64,000 nt of DNA from Novosphingobium barchaimii LL02 (GCF_001046635.1 NZ_KQ130454.1:379501-443500); one strand, 5' to 3'. Numbered from the stretch's first letter, positions 51,789 to 60,791 are shown. The notes: generated by a model not told the origin, from the letters alone. Program-made: numbers and translations.

Positions 51789-52280
51789 TCAGAACCGTGC
51801 CTGAACGCCTGCGGCGAGATAGTGGTCGCCGATGTTGCCCTTGAGGTCGATCATCGGCAGCAGCGGCATGGCCACCGTGCCATAAGCACGCAGATCGTTG
51901 CCGATCAGGCGCGCGCCCACGCCCACCGCAAAGGACATCGGCAGGCGATAGGTGGCTTCCACCTTGCCGAAGATCTTGGTGCCGGAATTGTCGCACTTGC
52001 CGTCAGACACCTGATCGTCATTGCTGCTGCGGAAGCACTGCGAATCGTCCTTGTAGAAGCCGTCGTGATCGCGCTTGTGGAAGAACGCGCCGACTGCCGG
52101 GGTAATCGCGAAACCGCCGTCCTCGATCACCGGCACGCCCACCGCCAGTTCGCCGCCCCATGATCCTTCCGAGCGTGCCACGTTGGCCTCGGCCGTGACT
52201 TTAGCAGCGGCGGGCGATGCGGCGGCAAGAGCGCACAGGCCGGCGCAAATGCCCAGCGGGGCGGCGATACGGAATTTCAT
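51789..52280 (-). CDS. Secreted or outer-membrane beta-rich protein, unknown
   Basis: This 163-residue protein has a clear signal peptide (GICAGLCALAAASPAAAKVT) with cleavage likely after ASPAAA. The mature part has alternating strands (ELAVGVPVIEDGGFAITPAV, KVEATYRLPMSFAVGVGARL) and ends with aromatic-terminated HYLAAGVQARF, as outer-membrane barrels do. Two Cys residues in the central loop could form a disulphide. No named family recognised. It lies downstream of the L,D-transpeptidase gene, with a 122-base gap. Confidence 0.65.
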   Translation of the reverse strand: MKFRIAAPLGICAGLCALAAASPAAAKVTAEANVARSEGSWGGELAVGVPVIEDGGFAITPAVGAFFHKRDHDGFYKDDSQCFRSSNDDQVSDGKCDNSGTKIFGKVEATYRLPMSFAVGVGARLIGNDLRAYGTVAMPLLPMIDLKGNIGDHYLAAGVQARF

Positions 52281-52402
52281 GATGGTCCTGCGCTCCTTGA
52301 AACCGGATGGTCAGCCCGGGCTAGGTCCGGCAGCGAAAGCGGGCAAGGAGCGAGGTTTCCGTCCATCGCGGCAGGGACTCGGCCTATCCCTTTTAGTCGG
52401 GA

Positions 52403-53467
52403 TCAGGGCTGAAAGACCACCTCGGTCCCGGTGTGGACCATCTGTGCAAGGCGGGCCGCGTCCCAGTTGGTCAGGCGCACGCAGCCATGGCTTTCGCTGC
52501 GGCCGATCGTCTGCGGCTCGGGCGTGCCATGGATGCCGTAATGGTCCTTCGACAAGTCGATCCACACCACGCCGACCGGGCCGTTGGGTCCGGGGGCGAG
52601 GCGCTTGGCCTTGTCGTTCTTGCTCGCGTCCCAGAACAGGTCCGGGTCGTACTGGTAATCGGGGTTGCGCGAAGTGCCCTTGATCTTCCAGGTGCCGATC
52701 GGCAGCGGATCGTGAGCGCTGCCCGTGGTCACCGGGAACTGGGCGATCAACTTCTCCGCCTTGTCGTAGACGCGCAGCGTGCCTTGAGACTTGTCGACGA
52801 CGATACGCTCGGCATTGGGCTGATCGCCCGCCACGCCCAGGCGTTGCAGGGTATCGGCCCAGCCGCGTTCGTCTCCCTCGATCTTCGCGGGCGCCACGTT
52901 GGCGATCGCCGGCACGCGGATCGTGCGCCCCGCCGCCAGTGCGGTATTGGGGCCGTTGAGCGCGTACAGCGTGTCAGGCGTGGTGTGGAACCGTTCGGCC
53001 AGCGCTTCTGTCATCGAACGATAGCCAAGGTGGTCGAAACGGGCCAGCTCGGCCGTCTTGTGAGGCAGATCCCGCACGAACGGTCCGCGCGCGAAAGCCT
53101 CGGGGATCACGACCAGCAGCGTCGCCGCCGTGCCCTGCCCCTGGAACAGCGCCGTCTGCGTTGCCGGATCGAGCTGTCCGGTAGACGGCAGGCCGCGCGC
53201 TTCCTGGAAGGCCGCCAGCGCCAGCTTGTAGGACTGCCCCTGCCTGCCGTCGATCACGCCGGGCGAGAAGGCCAGCCGGTCGAGCGCCACTTGCGCGCGC
53301 ATGATCAGGCTGTCGGCAGCCTCGGTCTCTCCCCCGCCGGGCGCATTGGCGAAGGCCAGCGTACCGCTCGCCGCTGCATTTGAGGGGTCGGCGGTCGGCT
53401 CGCTGCGCGGTCCGCAAGCGGAGATCATCACGAGAGCAGGAAGGCACAAGGGAAGTAAGCGTTTCAA
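52403..53467 (-). CDS. L,D-transpeptidase, probable lipoprotein
   Basis: This 354-residue YkuD-family protein acts on peptidoglycan in the periplasm. The signal ends in a lipobox VMISACGPR near residue 18. A peptidoglycan-binding_1-like region has LDRLAFSPGVIDGRQGQSYK and LPSTGQLDPATQTALF. A LysM-like stretch (RFHTTPDTLYALNGPNTALA) precedes the catalytic domain with HYGIHGTPEPQTIGRSESHG and active-site Cys in SHGCVRLTNWDAARL near residue 328. The likely role is making 3-3 cross-links or attaching proteins. Confidence 0.9.
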   Translation of the reverse strand: MKRLLPLCLPALVMISACGPRSEPTADPSNAAASGTLAFANAPGGGETEAADSLIMRAQVALDRLAFSPGVIDGRQGQSYKLALAAFQEARGLPSTGQLDPATQTALFQGQGTAATLLVVIPEAFARGPFVRDLPHKTAELARFDHLGYRSMTEALAERFHTTPDTLYALNGPNTALAAGRTIRVPAIANVAPAKIEGDERGWADTLQRLGVAGDQPNAERIVVDKSQGTLRVYDKAEKLIAQFPVTTGSAHDPLPIGTWKIKGTSRNPDYQYDPDLFWDASKNDKAKRLAPGPNGPVGVVWIDLSKDHYGIHGTPEPQTIGRSESHGCVRLTNWDAARLAQMVHTGTEVVFQP

Positions 53468-53590
53468 ACGGCACCCGTTATTCTTGTTCTGGTGCCCGTA
53501 TCAACGCCCGGCCGCGATTTTGGCTCCGCCCATCGACGAAGATCGCGACTTGCCCCGGCGGAGACGCAGTTCAAAAGCACGCCGCCCACG

Positions 53591-53617
53591 AAAAAGGGCG
53601 GCCCTTTCAGGCCGCCC
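53591..53617 (-). terminator. Intrinsic terminator of the cyclophilin gene
   Basis: On the minus strand GGGCGGCC-N6-GGCCGCCC is followed by five T residues. The hairpin starts 24 bases after the cyclophilin stop, a clear Rho-independent terminator. Confidence 0.85.
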
Positions 53618-53640
53618 CTCTCGAATCTTGGCGGGGCCGA

Positions 53641-54111
53641 TCAGCCTTCGCTGATGGTCGCCTTGACGATCTTGCCCGGCTCACGCGGGGGCTCGCCCTT
53701 GGGCAGCGCGTCGACCAGTTCCATGCCTTCTACCACCTGGCCCCAGACGGTGTACTGCTTGTCGAGGAAGCTGGCATCGTCGAAGCAGATGAAGAACTGG
53801 CTGTTGGCCGAGTGCGGGTAGCTGGTGCGGGCCATCGAGCACACGCCGCGCACGTGCTTTTCGGCGTTGAATTCAGCCTGGAGGTCAGGCTTGTCCGAAC
53901 CGCCCATGCCGGTGCCGTTGGGGCAGCCGCCCTGCGCCATGAAGCCGGGGATGACGCGGTGGAACTTCACGCCGTCGTAGAAACCCTCGCCAGTCAGTTC
54001 CTTGATGCGGTCGACGTGGCCGGGGGCCAGGTCCGAACGCAGCTTGATCTTGACGTCGCCGCCTTCGCCATTGCCGGTGTCGAGCGTGAGGGTCAGAAAT
54101 TCGTCAGCCAT
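53641..54111 (-). CDS. Cyclophilin-type peptidyl-prolyl isomerase
   Basis: This 156-residue cytoplasmic cyclophilin catalyses proline isomerisation. It shows FYDGVKFHRVIPGFMAQGGC with the catalytic Arg, then SMARTSYPHSANSQFFICFD and YTVWGQVVEGMELVDALPKG. The ATG at 54111 has GGAG 7 bases upstream; a GTG at 54138 would add nine unrelated residues. No signal peptide. It is a single gene with its own terminator. Confidence 0.94.
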   Translation of the reverse strand: MADEFLTLTLDTGNGEGGDVKIKLRSDLAPGHVDRIKELTGEGFYDGVKFHRVIPGFMAQGGCPNGTGMGGSDKPDLQAEFNAEKHVRGVCSMARTSYPHSANSQFFICFDDASFLDKQYTVWGQVVEGMELVDALPKGEPPREPGKIVKATISEG

Positions 54112-54322
54112 CGCATGTCTCCTATTGTCGGCGCGCAAGGTCGTTGGCGCGCGCCGGTCGGCTTGGCGCTCGATATAAGGCGCGCCGCGCCAATGTCACG
54201 CCTTGCCGAGCCATGCGCCCGATCGCCCGCCCGAACCATCTGCCGAAACGACTTGCGGGAAACCTCCGGCAACGCCCCTCCCGGCTGTTGCAATTGCGAA
54301 ATAGCTGCGTAGACCGGCCCCT

Positions 54323-55756
54323 ATGAGCGAAGCGGACCTCAAGGAAGAACTGCCCGGCGCAGCGGATGATACCGCGCCCGAAGGCATGCCCGAATCCGAG
54401 ACCCTCGACGAAGACAACCGCCTCAAACCCGAATTCGTCCGCAACGTCAAAGAGGCCCTCGACGACGAGGACTCCGACCGCGTCTACGACCTTGTCGAAC
54501 CGCTCCACCCCGCCGACATCGCCGACTTGTTCGAGCTGGTCGACGAACGCGAACGCCTGACTCTCGCCCGCTCGATCCGCGACCTGATGGGCGTGGAAGT
54601 CATCGCAGAGATGAACGACTGGGTCCGCGAGGCGCTGATGGAAGCGCTTCCGGCCGATGTCGTCGCCGAGATCGCCGGCGGTCTGGATACCGACGACGCC
54701 GTCGCGATGCTGGAAGATCTCGACGAGGCGGACCAGCAGGCCGTCCTCGCCGAGATGGAGCCGGAAGACCGCGCCGCCATCGAATCGGCGCTGTCCTACC
54801 CCGAAGAATCCGCCGGCCGCATGATGAGCCGCGACCATGTCGCGGTGCCCGAGACGATGACCGTGGGCGACCTCATCGATTACCTGCGCGAACACCGCGA
54901 ACTGCCGACCGAGTTCTGGGAAGTGTTCTGCGTCGATCCGATGCACCGCCCGGTGGGAACGTGCTCGCTGTCCTGGATCCTGCGCTGCCCGCGCAATATC
55001 CCGCTTTACGACGTGATGGCGCGCGACCAGACCCTGATCCCGGCCGACATGGACCAGGAAGAAGTCGCGCTGCGCTTCCAGAAGTACGCGCTGATTTCGG
55101 CCGCGGTGGTCGACACCTCGGGGCGGCTGATCGGCCAGATCACCGTCGATGACATCGTCCACATCATCTCCGAGGAAGCGGGCGAGGATGCCCTGCTGCT
55201 GTCCGGCGCGGGCGACGGCGACATCAACGAGCCGATCCTGCTGACCGTGCGCGCCCGCCTGACCTGGCTGGTGGTGAACCTGGCGACGGCGATGCTGGCC
55301 TCCTCGGTCGTCGGCCTGTTCCAGGGCGCGATCACCCGCTTTGCACTGCTGGCGGTGCTGATGCCGATCGTCTCGGGCATGGGCGGCAATGCCGGCACCC
55401 AGACCCTGGCCGTGGTGGTGCGCGCCATCGCCACCAACCAGCTGACCGATTCGAACACCGCGCGCATGATCTGGCGCGAATTCCGCATCGCCCTGACCAA
55501 CGGGCTGGCGCTGGGCGTCCTGATCGGCACCGGCACCGCACTGGTTTTCGGCAACCCGCTGCTGGGCGCGGTGATCGCCTCGGCCATGCTGATAAACAAC
55601 CTCGTCGCGGGCCTTGCGGGTATCCTCGTCCCGGTAACGCTGGACCGCTTCAACGTCGACCCGGCGGTGTCCTCAGCAGTTTTCGTGACCACCGCGACCG
55701 ATACGATGGGCTTCTTCACCTTCCTGGGCCTCGCGGTGCTGACGGGGCTGGCTTAG
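54323..55756 (+). CDS. mgtE: Magnesium transporter MgtE
   Basis: This 477-residue Mg2+ channel has an N-terminal MgtE_N helical domain (LVEPLHPADIADLFELVDER), two CBS domains (MSRDHVAVPETMTVGDLIDY and GRLIGQITVDDIVHIISEE) and five C-terminal membrane helices. The pore helix part is MPIVSGMGGNAGTQTLAVVV. The length is normal. The first 35 residues are acidic and low-complexity. The divergent cyclophilin gene lies 211 bases upstream. Confidence 0.94.
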   Translation: MSEADLKEELPGAADDTAPEGMPESETLDEDNRLKPEFVRNVKEALDDEDSDRVYDLVEPLHPADIADLFELVDERERLTLARSIRDLMGVEVIAEMNDWVREALMEALPADVVAEIAGGLDTDDAVAMLEDLDEADQQAVLAEMEPEDRAAIESALSYPEESAGRMMSRDHVAVPETMTVGDLIDYLREHRELPTEFWEVFCVDPMHRPVGTCSLSWILRCPRNIPLYDVMARDQTLIPADMDQEEVALRFQKYALISAAVVDTSGRLIGQITVDDIVHIISEEAGEDALLLSGAGDGDINEPILLTVRARLTWLVVNLATAMLASSVVGLFQGAITRFALLAVLMPIVSGMGGNAGTQTLAVVVRAIATNQLTDSNTARMIWREFRIALTNGLALGVLIGTGTALVFGNPLLGAVIASAMLINNLVAGLAGILVPVTLDRFNVDPAVSSAVFVTTATDTMGFFTFLGLAVLTGLA

Positions 55757-55814
55757 CCCGCGCCGTAATCTCCGGTTGGGGTGAGTGCGATATCTGGGGT
55801 TTGGCAGCTGTCGC

Positions 55815-55877
55815 CCCAAATCCGTCCTTCCAACCCCGCTCAGCCTGAGCTTGTCGAAGGCCCTACGGCGGGGCGCT
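55815..55877 (+). repeat. 63-bp direct repeat, left copy
   Basis: These 63 bases match 56742-56804 at 61 positions in the same orientation. They contain the left arm of a REP-like unit. The two copies bracket the low-GC gene at 56057. In between lie 864 bases. Confidence 0.85.
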
Positions 55878-55913
55878 GTGCTCCCCATGCTTCGACAAGC
55901 TCAGCATGAGCGG
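55836..55913. repeat. REP-like inverted repeat
   Basis: CCGCTCAGCCTGAGCTTGTC and four more bases at 55836-55859 pair with 55890-55913, with two mismatches over 24 bases. It is the same repeat family as 48212-48290, and follows mgtE, as such elements usually do. The rest of the 300-base gap between mgtE and the next gene shows no gene. Confidence 0.85.
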
Positions 55914-56056
55914 TGTGGGTGCGGCTATGGCAACCAACCACCCAAATCAGGCAAAAGTAGCCTGTCTGCTCGCGCCCCATTGCAGACCTTAGGCATCATT
56001 CTAAGCAACGTTATAATGTAGTAGATGGGCGGATCACGTCATGGGAAAAATGACAA

Positions 56057-56695
56057 ATGAAGCTGCTTCTCGCCAGCCTAACAGCCTTTTCTGCAACCAT
56101 GAGTGCTGCTCAGACACTACCATCATGGCAGCCCACTCGCCAGGACAGCAGTTTTACTGAGTGTGCGGCTGACGACATATTAGTAGTTTCCCCTCAAAAA
56201 AATACCTTCCCTGTTACGATCCGAAATTACACTGTCGAAAAGAACAATATTGAATTTATATTAAAATCAAAATCAGGATGTAGATTTGCTTTGATAGGAT
56301 TCAGAGCAGTAGGGTCAACAACGATTTACACTAAAAATGGCCTGCAAGCGTCATTACCGGTGAATGGCTCGTTGCCGGCGGAAACTACGCTTTCAAAAGC
56401 AGAGATAATCAATCAACCGTCCAAATGCGGATCAATCCATTTAGATGAATCTCGCGTTCCTGGGTTTGCTACAGTGAAATATTGCTCTGAAGGCCAAAAT
56501 ATTGGAGGAGTAATTTCCTATAACAATGGAATTTTCAATGTTGTCGCAGCCCAAGGAGCCAGCCCTTTTGATAGCTTTACGGTCACGCAACCGGCGTTGC
56601 ATGGTCGGGGATTCAATATCGGTGTTTTTTCATCGAAGGCAGCAACTTCAGTTCCTATAAAAATGTTGTTTTTCGACGCCCTCGCAAAACAGTAG
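56057..56695 (+). CDS. Low-GC secreted protein of unknown function
   Basis: This 212-residue protein has a signal peptide (LLLASLTAFSATMSAAQTLP) with cleavage likely after SAAQ or SAA. I recognise no domain. The mature part is rich in Ser, Asn and Thr and contains four Cys residues (at TECAADD, KSGCRF, PSKCGS and KYCSEG), possibly two disulphides. Codon choice is clearly more AT-rich than any neighbour (ATA, AAA, TTA are frequent), a sign of transfer. It lies alone between two 63-bp direct repeats. Confidence 0.7.
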   Translation: MKLLLASLTAFSATMSAAQTLPSWQPTRQDSSFTECAADDILVVSPQKNTFPVTIRNYTVEKNNIEFILKSKSGCRFALIGFRAVGSTTIYTKNGLQASLPVNGSLPAETTLSKAEIINQPSKCGSIHLDESRVPGFATVKYCSEGQNIGGVISYNNGIFNVVAAQGASPFDSFTVTQPALHGRGFNIGVFSSKAATSVPIKMLFFDALAKQ

Positions 56696-56741
56696 CGACT
56701 CCTGCCCCCTGCGGTTCCAAAATCAATCGGGCCGCTAGCCA

Positions 56742-56804
56742 CCCAAATCCGTCTTTCCAACCCCGCTCAGCCTGAGCTTGTCGAAGGCCCTGCGGCGGGG
56801 CGCT
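56742..56804 (+). repeat. 63-bp direct repeat, right copy
   Basis: Right copy of the repeat described for the left one, with single differences at the TCC/TCT and TAC/TGC positions. It begins 47 bases after the low-GC gene's stop. Confidence 0.85.
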
Positions 56805-56835
56805 TTTTATGCTTCGACAAGCTCGGCATAAGCGG
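56763..56835. repeat. REP-like inverted repeat
   Basis: The arm at 56763-56786 pairs with CTTCGACAAGCTCGGCATAA and the following bases at 56812-56835 with a few mismatches. It is the third paired unit of this family in the window and is embedded in the right direct repeat. Confidence 0.8.
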
Positions 56836-56956
56836 CGGAGGAAGTAACGCGCCTGCCTTTCCTGCCCGATAAGCGACAACCCTCAGCGTGAATTTGTCAG
56901 GCCGCATTGGGCAATTCTCCTTTCGCCCTATGCGGCGCCTCCCTATCTTGGCGGGT

Positions 56957-57358
56957 ATGCCGCTGCACATGACCAAGATCGCGTATTCCGCAGAAAGCCC
57001 CGCCTCCCTTCGCGCCTGGCTGGAGAGCCATGCCGGGGGCGAGGCGCTGATGACCACGCGCTATCTGCCCACGCGCCATGCGGAGATGATCGGCGGCTCG
57101 CTCTACTGGATCTTCGAGCATGCGCTGATCGGCCGTTCGCCGATCGTCGGTTTCGAACAGCGCGAAAGCGACGGGCGCTGGCATATCCGGCTCGAACCCA
57201 GGCTCATCCCGGTAGTGACCAAGCCCAAGCGCGCCCATCAGGGCTGGCGCTACCTCAAGGACGAGGATGCCCCGCGCGACCTCGCCGAGGGCGAAAGCGC
57301 AGGCGACGCGATGCCGCCCAAACTGGCGCGCGAACTGATGAAGCTGGGGCTGATGTAA
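56957..57358 (+). CDS. DUF1489 family protein
   Basis: This 133-residue cytoplasmic protein of unknown function is conserved in alphaproteobacteria. It shows MPLHMTKIAYSAESPASLRA, then TTRYLPTRHAEMIGGSLYWI and IVGFEQRESDGRWHIRLEPR, and ends near PPKLARELMKLGLM. The ATG at 56957 matches the usual family start; an ATG at 56888 would add 23 unrelated residues. It converges on nudC, with 151 bases between that hold copy B of the intergenic element. Confidence 0.85.
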   Translation: MPLHMTKIAYSAESPASLRAWLESHAGGEALMTTRYLPTRHAEMIGGSLYWIFEHALIGRSPIVGFEQRESDGRWHIRLEPRLIPVVTKPKRAHQGWRYLKDEDAPRDLAEGESAGDAMPPKLARELMKLGLM

Positions 57359-57382
57359 CAGGCGGCCCGCCGGCCCGAAGGC

Positions 57383-57497
57383 TTTCCTACATCGCCGCCG
57401 CCTGTCATCCTCCCGCCGGCTCTTTCCATCGTCGATACCGCCACATCCGCAAGGCCTTGTACGAAAGGCCCCGCGCGCATGTACTTCATCAACAAAC
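57383..57497. repeat. Two-copy intergenic element, copy B
   Basis: These 115 bases are related to 40869-40982: the same left, middle and right conserved blocks with near-identical spacing. It lies between the convergent DUF1489 and nudC genes, 13 bases from the nudC stop. On the minus strand it could be a 3' UTR-derived or independent RNA. Confidence 0.6.
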
Positions 57498-57509
57498 CGG
57501 CATCGTCAC

Positions 57510-58415
57510 CTAAACCGCCCGGTCCACCCACCATTGCAGCAGCACATGGGCGACCGCATATTTCGGCGGCGCCCAGAAGGCACGGCCGCTTTCGCCGACT
57601 GCCGTGGCCTCCAGCGCGTCGATCACTTCGGCGCGGGTGAACCAGCGGGCGTCCTCCAGTTCGGTGACGTCGATCGTGATCGCCGGATCGTCCGCGAAGG
57701 CATGGCAGCCGATCATCAGCGAGGACGGGAACGGCCAGGGCTGGCTGGCGATGTACGTGACATCGCGGACCCGGACCCCCGCTTCCTCGAAGGTCTCCCG
57801 CGCCACGGCTTCCTCGATCGTCTCGCCAGGCTCGACGAAGCCGGCCAGCGCGGAGTAACGCCCCGCCGGAAAGCGCGGCTGTCGGCCGAGCAGCAGCTTG
57901 CCGTCATGCTCCACCGACATGATCGTCACCGGATCGACGCGGGGAAAATGCTCCGCCGTGCAGCCGGTGCAGGAACGCTGCCAGCCGCCCTTGGCGATCA
58001 CCGTGGGCTGGCCGCAGACCGCGCAGAAACGGTGCCGCGCATGCCAGCCGACCAGAGCGCGGGCGCCGCCGTAAGCCGCCAGTTCGGCAGGTTCCAGCAC
58101 CGTCATCGCGTTCCAGCTGGCGGGGCCGGCGTGGGGACTGCCGCCCGGATCGACGGGCACCACCTCGGCAAAACAACCGCGCTGGGCATCATCCAGGCCG
58201 AGGAATACCAGTTCGTTTTCCGGCGCTGCATCGGCAAGGCTGCTCCAGACGAGGCGGCCTTCCGGGGTCAGCACCGGGTCAAGCCCTTCCAGCTTCAGGA
58301 GGCGGGCACGGGCGGTCATCAGGGCGGCGATGGCGTCCGGGTCGCCTCGGATGTGATCGGCGCGGTCGATATGCGAGCCGGCGAAGGCTATCGGGGCAGA
58401 AGCGGTGATAAGCAC
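57510..58415 (-). CDS. nudC: NADH pyrophosphatase (NudC-type Nudix hydrolase)
   Basis: This 301-residue protein has a zinc ribbon (FCAVCGQPTVIAKGGWQRSC, with four Cys) followed by a Nudix box GFVEPGETIEEAVARETFEE. The NudC signature SQPWPFPSSLMIGCHAF comes after it. It cleaves NADH, and decaps NAD-capped RNA in other bacteria. The GTG at 58415 lies one base after the upstream stop, with GGAG 10 bases before it, so it is coupled to the hydrolase gene. Confidence 0.92.
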   Translation of the reverse strand: MLITASAPIAFAGSHIDRADHIRGDPDAIAALMTARARLLKLEGLDPVLTPEGRLVWSSLADAAPENELVFLGLDDAQRGCFAEVVPVDPGGSPHAGPASWNAMTVLEPAELAAYGGARALVGWHARHRFCAVCGQPTVIAKGGWQRSCTGCTAEHFPRVDPVTIMSVEHDGKLLLGRQPRFPAGRYSALAGFVEPGETIEEAVARETFEEAGVRVRDVTYIASQPWPFPSSLMIGCHAFADDPAITIDVTELEDARWFTRAEVIDALEATAVGESGRAFWAPPKYAVAHVLLQWWVDRAV

Positions 58416-58416
58416 G

Positions 58417-59694
58417 TCAACGGGTCTCCAGGATCGCAAGAACATCGGCCTTTAACGCGGCCTGGAATTCAGGCAGCAGGTCGAGCGCGTCGGGGGGCAT
58501 GAACTGGACGAAAATCTGCGAACGCAGGCCGTGAACCATATCGACCATGCCGACAGTCCCCGCCGCGCCGGACCAACCGTAAATGCCCGCCTCCGCGCCC
58601 TTGCCCACACGGCCGCCCGCGCCAAAGCCGGAAGGGCCACCAAAGGCGGCAGGCACGCTGACGCCGGGCGGCAGAAGGTTAGAGGTGCCGGTGCGCACCG
58701 CGCTTTCGCTGAGCACGCGCCGCCCGTCAATCATGCCGAACTGGGCGAGCAGGCGCAGGAACCTGTCGTAATCGCGCGGGCTGCTGACCAGCCCGGCACC
58801 GCCAAAGGGAAAGGCCGGCTTGTCGAGGAAGATCGAAGTGGCGCCCTCGTCTATCGGGGCAAGAACCTCGCCGATGGCGACGTAGTTGGTGGTCAGCCGG
58901 TGTGCCTCGGCAGCCGGGACCTGGAACCAGGTACTGGTCATCCCGGCGGGCGCGAAGATCGTTTCGTGAAGGTAGACGTCGAAGGGCTGGCCGGTCACCA
59001 CCTCGATCACCCGGCCCATCAGGTCGAGGCCCATCGAGTAGCTCCACCGCGTGCCGGGATCGGCGACCAACGGCACTTCGGCAAGTCGGTCGGCGAAGTG
59101 ATCCAGTCCCTTGACCGGCGTGCCCCAGTCCAGCCCGGGTGCGGTCAGCCGGCTGATCTGGCCGGGAACGAGGCCCTTGCCGGTCATCAGCCGCCGGATC
59201 GCGCCGTTCTGGACGATGGTATAACCCAGCCCCGAGGTGTGCGTCATCAAGTGGCGCATCGTGATCGGCCGGGGCGCAGGGTGAAGCGCGGTGACCGAGC
59301 CGTCGTACGTGTCCTGCACCTGCATGGTGCGGAATTTCGGCAGTATTTCGTAAACCGGCTGGTCTAGCCCGAGGCGGCCCTGCGCGATCAGTTGCATCGC
59401 CGCCATCGCGGTGACCGGCTTGGTCATCGAATAAATGCGACACAGGCTGTCTGGCGTCACCGTGTCGGGGTCGTTGAAACCCTCCGACCCGCGCGCCACG
59501 AATTCCGGCTCGCGTCCGGGCAGACCGAGCGAGGCCACCATGCCGGGAAACCTGCCCGGCCCGGTCCAGCGTTCGACCACGGCGCGGACTTTGGGGAGCA
59601 GTTCCGGCTGCGCGGCGGCCCAGGCGAGCTTCGGCATCAGCGCCGCGCCCAGCCCGGCGGCACCGGCCATGCCCAGCAGCGCGCGCCGGTCCAT
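58417..59694 (-). CDS. Beta-lactamase/esterase-like serine hydrolase, exported
   Basis: This 425-residue class C beta-lactamase-fold protein has an RR-type signal (MDRRALLGMAGAAGLGAALM) that may use Tat. The SxxK motif is SMTKPVTAMAAMQLIAQGRL at about residue 90. A YSMGLDLMGRVIEVVTGQPF segment carries the Tyr of the YxN-like motif. The third motif near GWSGAAGTVGMVD is not the classical KTG, as in EstB-like esterases. So an esterase or peptidase role is likelier than antibiotic resistance. The ATG at 59694 excludes an overlap with mutY. Confidence 0.85.
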   Translation of the reverse strand: MDRRALLGMAGAAGLGAALMPKLAWAAAQPELLPKVRAVVERWTGPGRFPGMVASLGLPGREPEFVARGSEGFNDPDTVTPDSLCRIYSMTKPVTAMAAMQLIAQGRLGLDQPVYEILPKFRTMQVQDTYDGSVTALHPAPRPITMRHLMTHTSGLGYTIVQNGAIRRLMTGKGLVPGQISRLTAPGLDWGTPVKGLDHFADRLAEVPLVADPGTRWSYSMGLDLMGRVIEVVTGQPFDVYLHETIFAPAGMTSTWFQVPAAEAHRLTTNYVAIGEVLAPIDEGATSIFLDKPAFPFGGAGLVSSPRDYDRFLRLLAQFGMIDGRRVLSESAVRTGTSNLLPPGVSVPAAFGGPSGFGAGGRVGKGAEAGIYGWSGAAGTVGMVDMVHGLRSQIFVQFMPPDALDLLPEFQAALKADVLAILETR

Positions 59695-59714
59695 CGCCGC
59701 TTCGAGGGCCCGGA

Positions 59715-60791
59715 TCAAGCGTCCTGCCTTTCGGCGGCAAGAGCAAGGCGCGCGGCCTTGGCGAAAAGCGTCGGCAGTCCCGCCTCGTCCAGCCGGTCCA
59801 GCGGCCACCACTCACCTTCGGCGCCTTCGAACCGGCCGCCGAGATAGACCGCAAGGCTCAGTTCCAGGGAGAAGTGCGTGAACACGTGATCGACCTTGCC
59901 CGCGCTATCCCATGGTCCAGATGCCGGCCCCTCACCGCAACCATCGGCGCGGGCGGCCCAGCCATCGTCGGGGAGCGCGCGCATTCCGCCCAGCATCCCC
60001 TTGTCGGCGCGGCGCACCAGCCAGACCTGTGCCTCGCCGCCCAATTCACGCTCGATCCAGAAGGCGCGGCCCTTGCGCACAGGCTTGGCCTTCTTCGCCG
60101 CCTTGACCGGCAGGCGCTCCGGCTCACCGCTGGCCCGCCCGGCGCATCCGGCCGACAGAGGGCATAGCAGGCAGCGCGGGCTGCGCGATGTGCAGACGCC
60201 GCTGCCAAGGTCCATCATCGCCTGCGCAAAGTCGCCGGACCGCAGATCGGGCGTAATGACGTCGGCATATTCGCGGATCAGCGGGCGAGAGCCAGGCAGC
60301 GGCGTGTCGATCGCGAACAGCCGCGAGACGACCCGCTCGACATTGGCGTCCACCACCACCGCGCGCCGCCCGAACGCGATCGCGGCCACCGCAGCGGCGG
60401 TATAAGCGCCCAGCCCCGGCAGGGCGCGAAGGCCGTCCTCGGTATCGGGAAACTGCCCGCCGCGCGCCGCCACTTCGCGGGCGCAGGCCAGCAGGTTGCG
60501 AGCGCGGGCGTAATAACCAAGCCCCGCCCATGCCGCCATGACATCCTCGTCCGGCGCGGCGGCCAGCGCCATGACGGTCGGCCAACGCGCCGTGAAAGCG
60601 GCGAAGTAGGCCTTCACCGCGCCTACGGTGGTTTGCTGCAGCATCACTTCAGAAAGCCACACCCGGTATGGATCGGGCGCCGGGCTGCCGGGACGCGCGC
60701 GCCAGGGCAGGTCGCGGCCATGGGTGTCGTACCAACCCAGCAGGTCCTGCGCGATCCTCGTCGTACCTGTGGTATCCGAACTGGCGTCCAT
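59715..60791 (-). CDS. mutY: A/G-specific adenine glycosylase MutY
   Basis: This 358-residue DNA repair glycosylase removes A opposite 8-oxoG. Visible are VWLSEVMLQQTTVGAVKAYF with the catalytic Glu, the helix-hairpin-helix LPGLGAYTAAAVAAIAFGRR, the catalytic Asp in AVVVDANVERVVSRLF, and the iron-sulphur Cys residues in GVCTSRSPRCLLCPLSAGCA. The C-terminal Nudix-like 8-oxoG domain ends near VDHVFTHFSLELSLAVY. The ATG at 60791 is 30 bases from the divergent DUF721 gene. Confidence 0.94.
   Translation of the reverse strand: MDASSDTTGTTRIAQDLLGWYDTHGRDLPWRARPGSPAPDPYRVWLSEVMLQQTTVGAVKAYFAAFTARWPTVMALAAAPDEDVMAAWAGLGYYARARNLLACAREVAARGGQFPDTEDGLRALPGLGAYTAAAVAAIAFGRRAVVVDANVERVVSRLFAIDTPLPGSRPLIREYADVITPDLRSGDFAQAMMDLGSGVCTSRSPRCLLCPLSAGCAGRASGEPERLPVKAAKKAKPVRKGRAFWIERELGGEAQVWLVRRADKGMLGGMRALPDDGWAARADGCGEGPASGPWDSAGKVDHVFTHFSLELSLAVYLGGRFEGAEGEWWPLDRLDEAGLPTLFAKAARLALAAERQDA

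Noticed and set aside
58417-59694. Antibiotic-resistance class C beta-lactamase
   Set aside because: The SxxK motif is present but the classical KTG is not, and the neighbours are housekeeping genes; an esterase-like hydrolase is the safer call.
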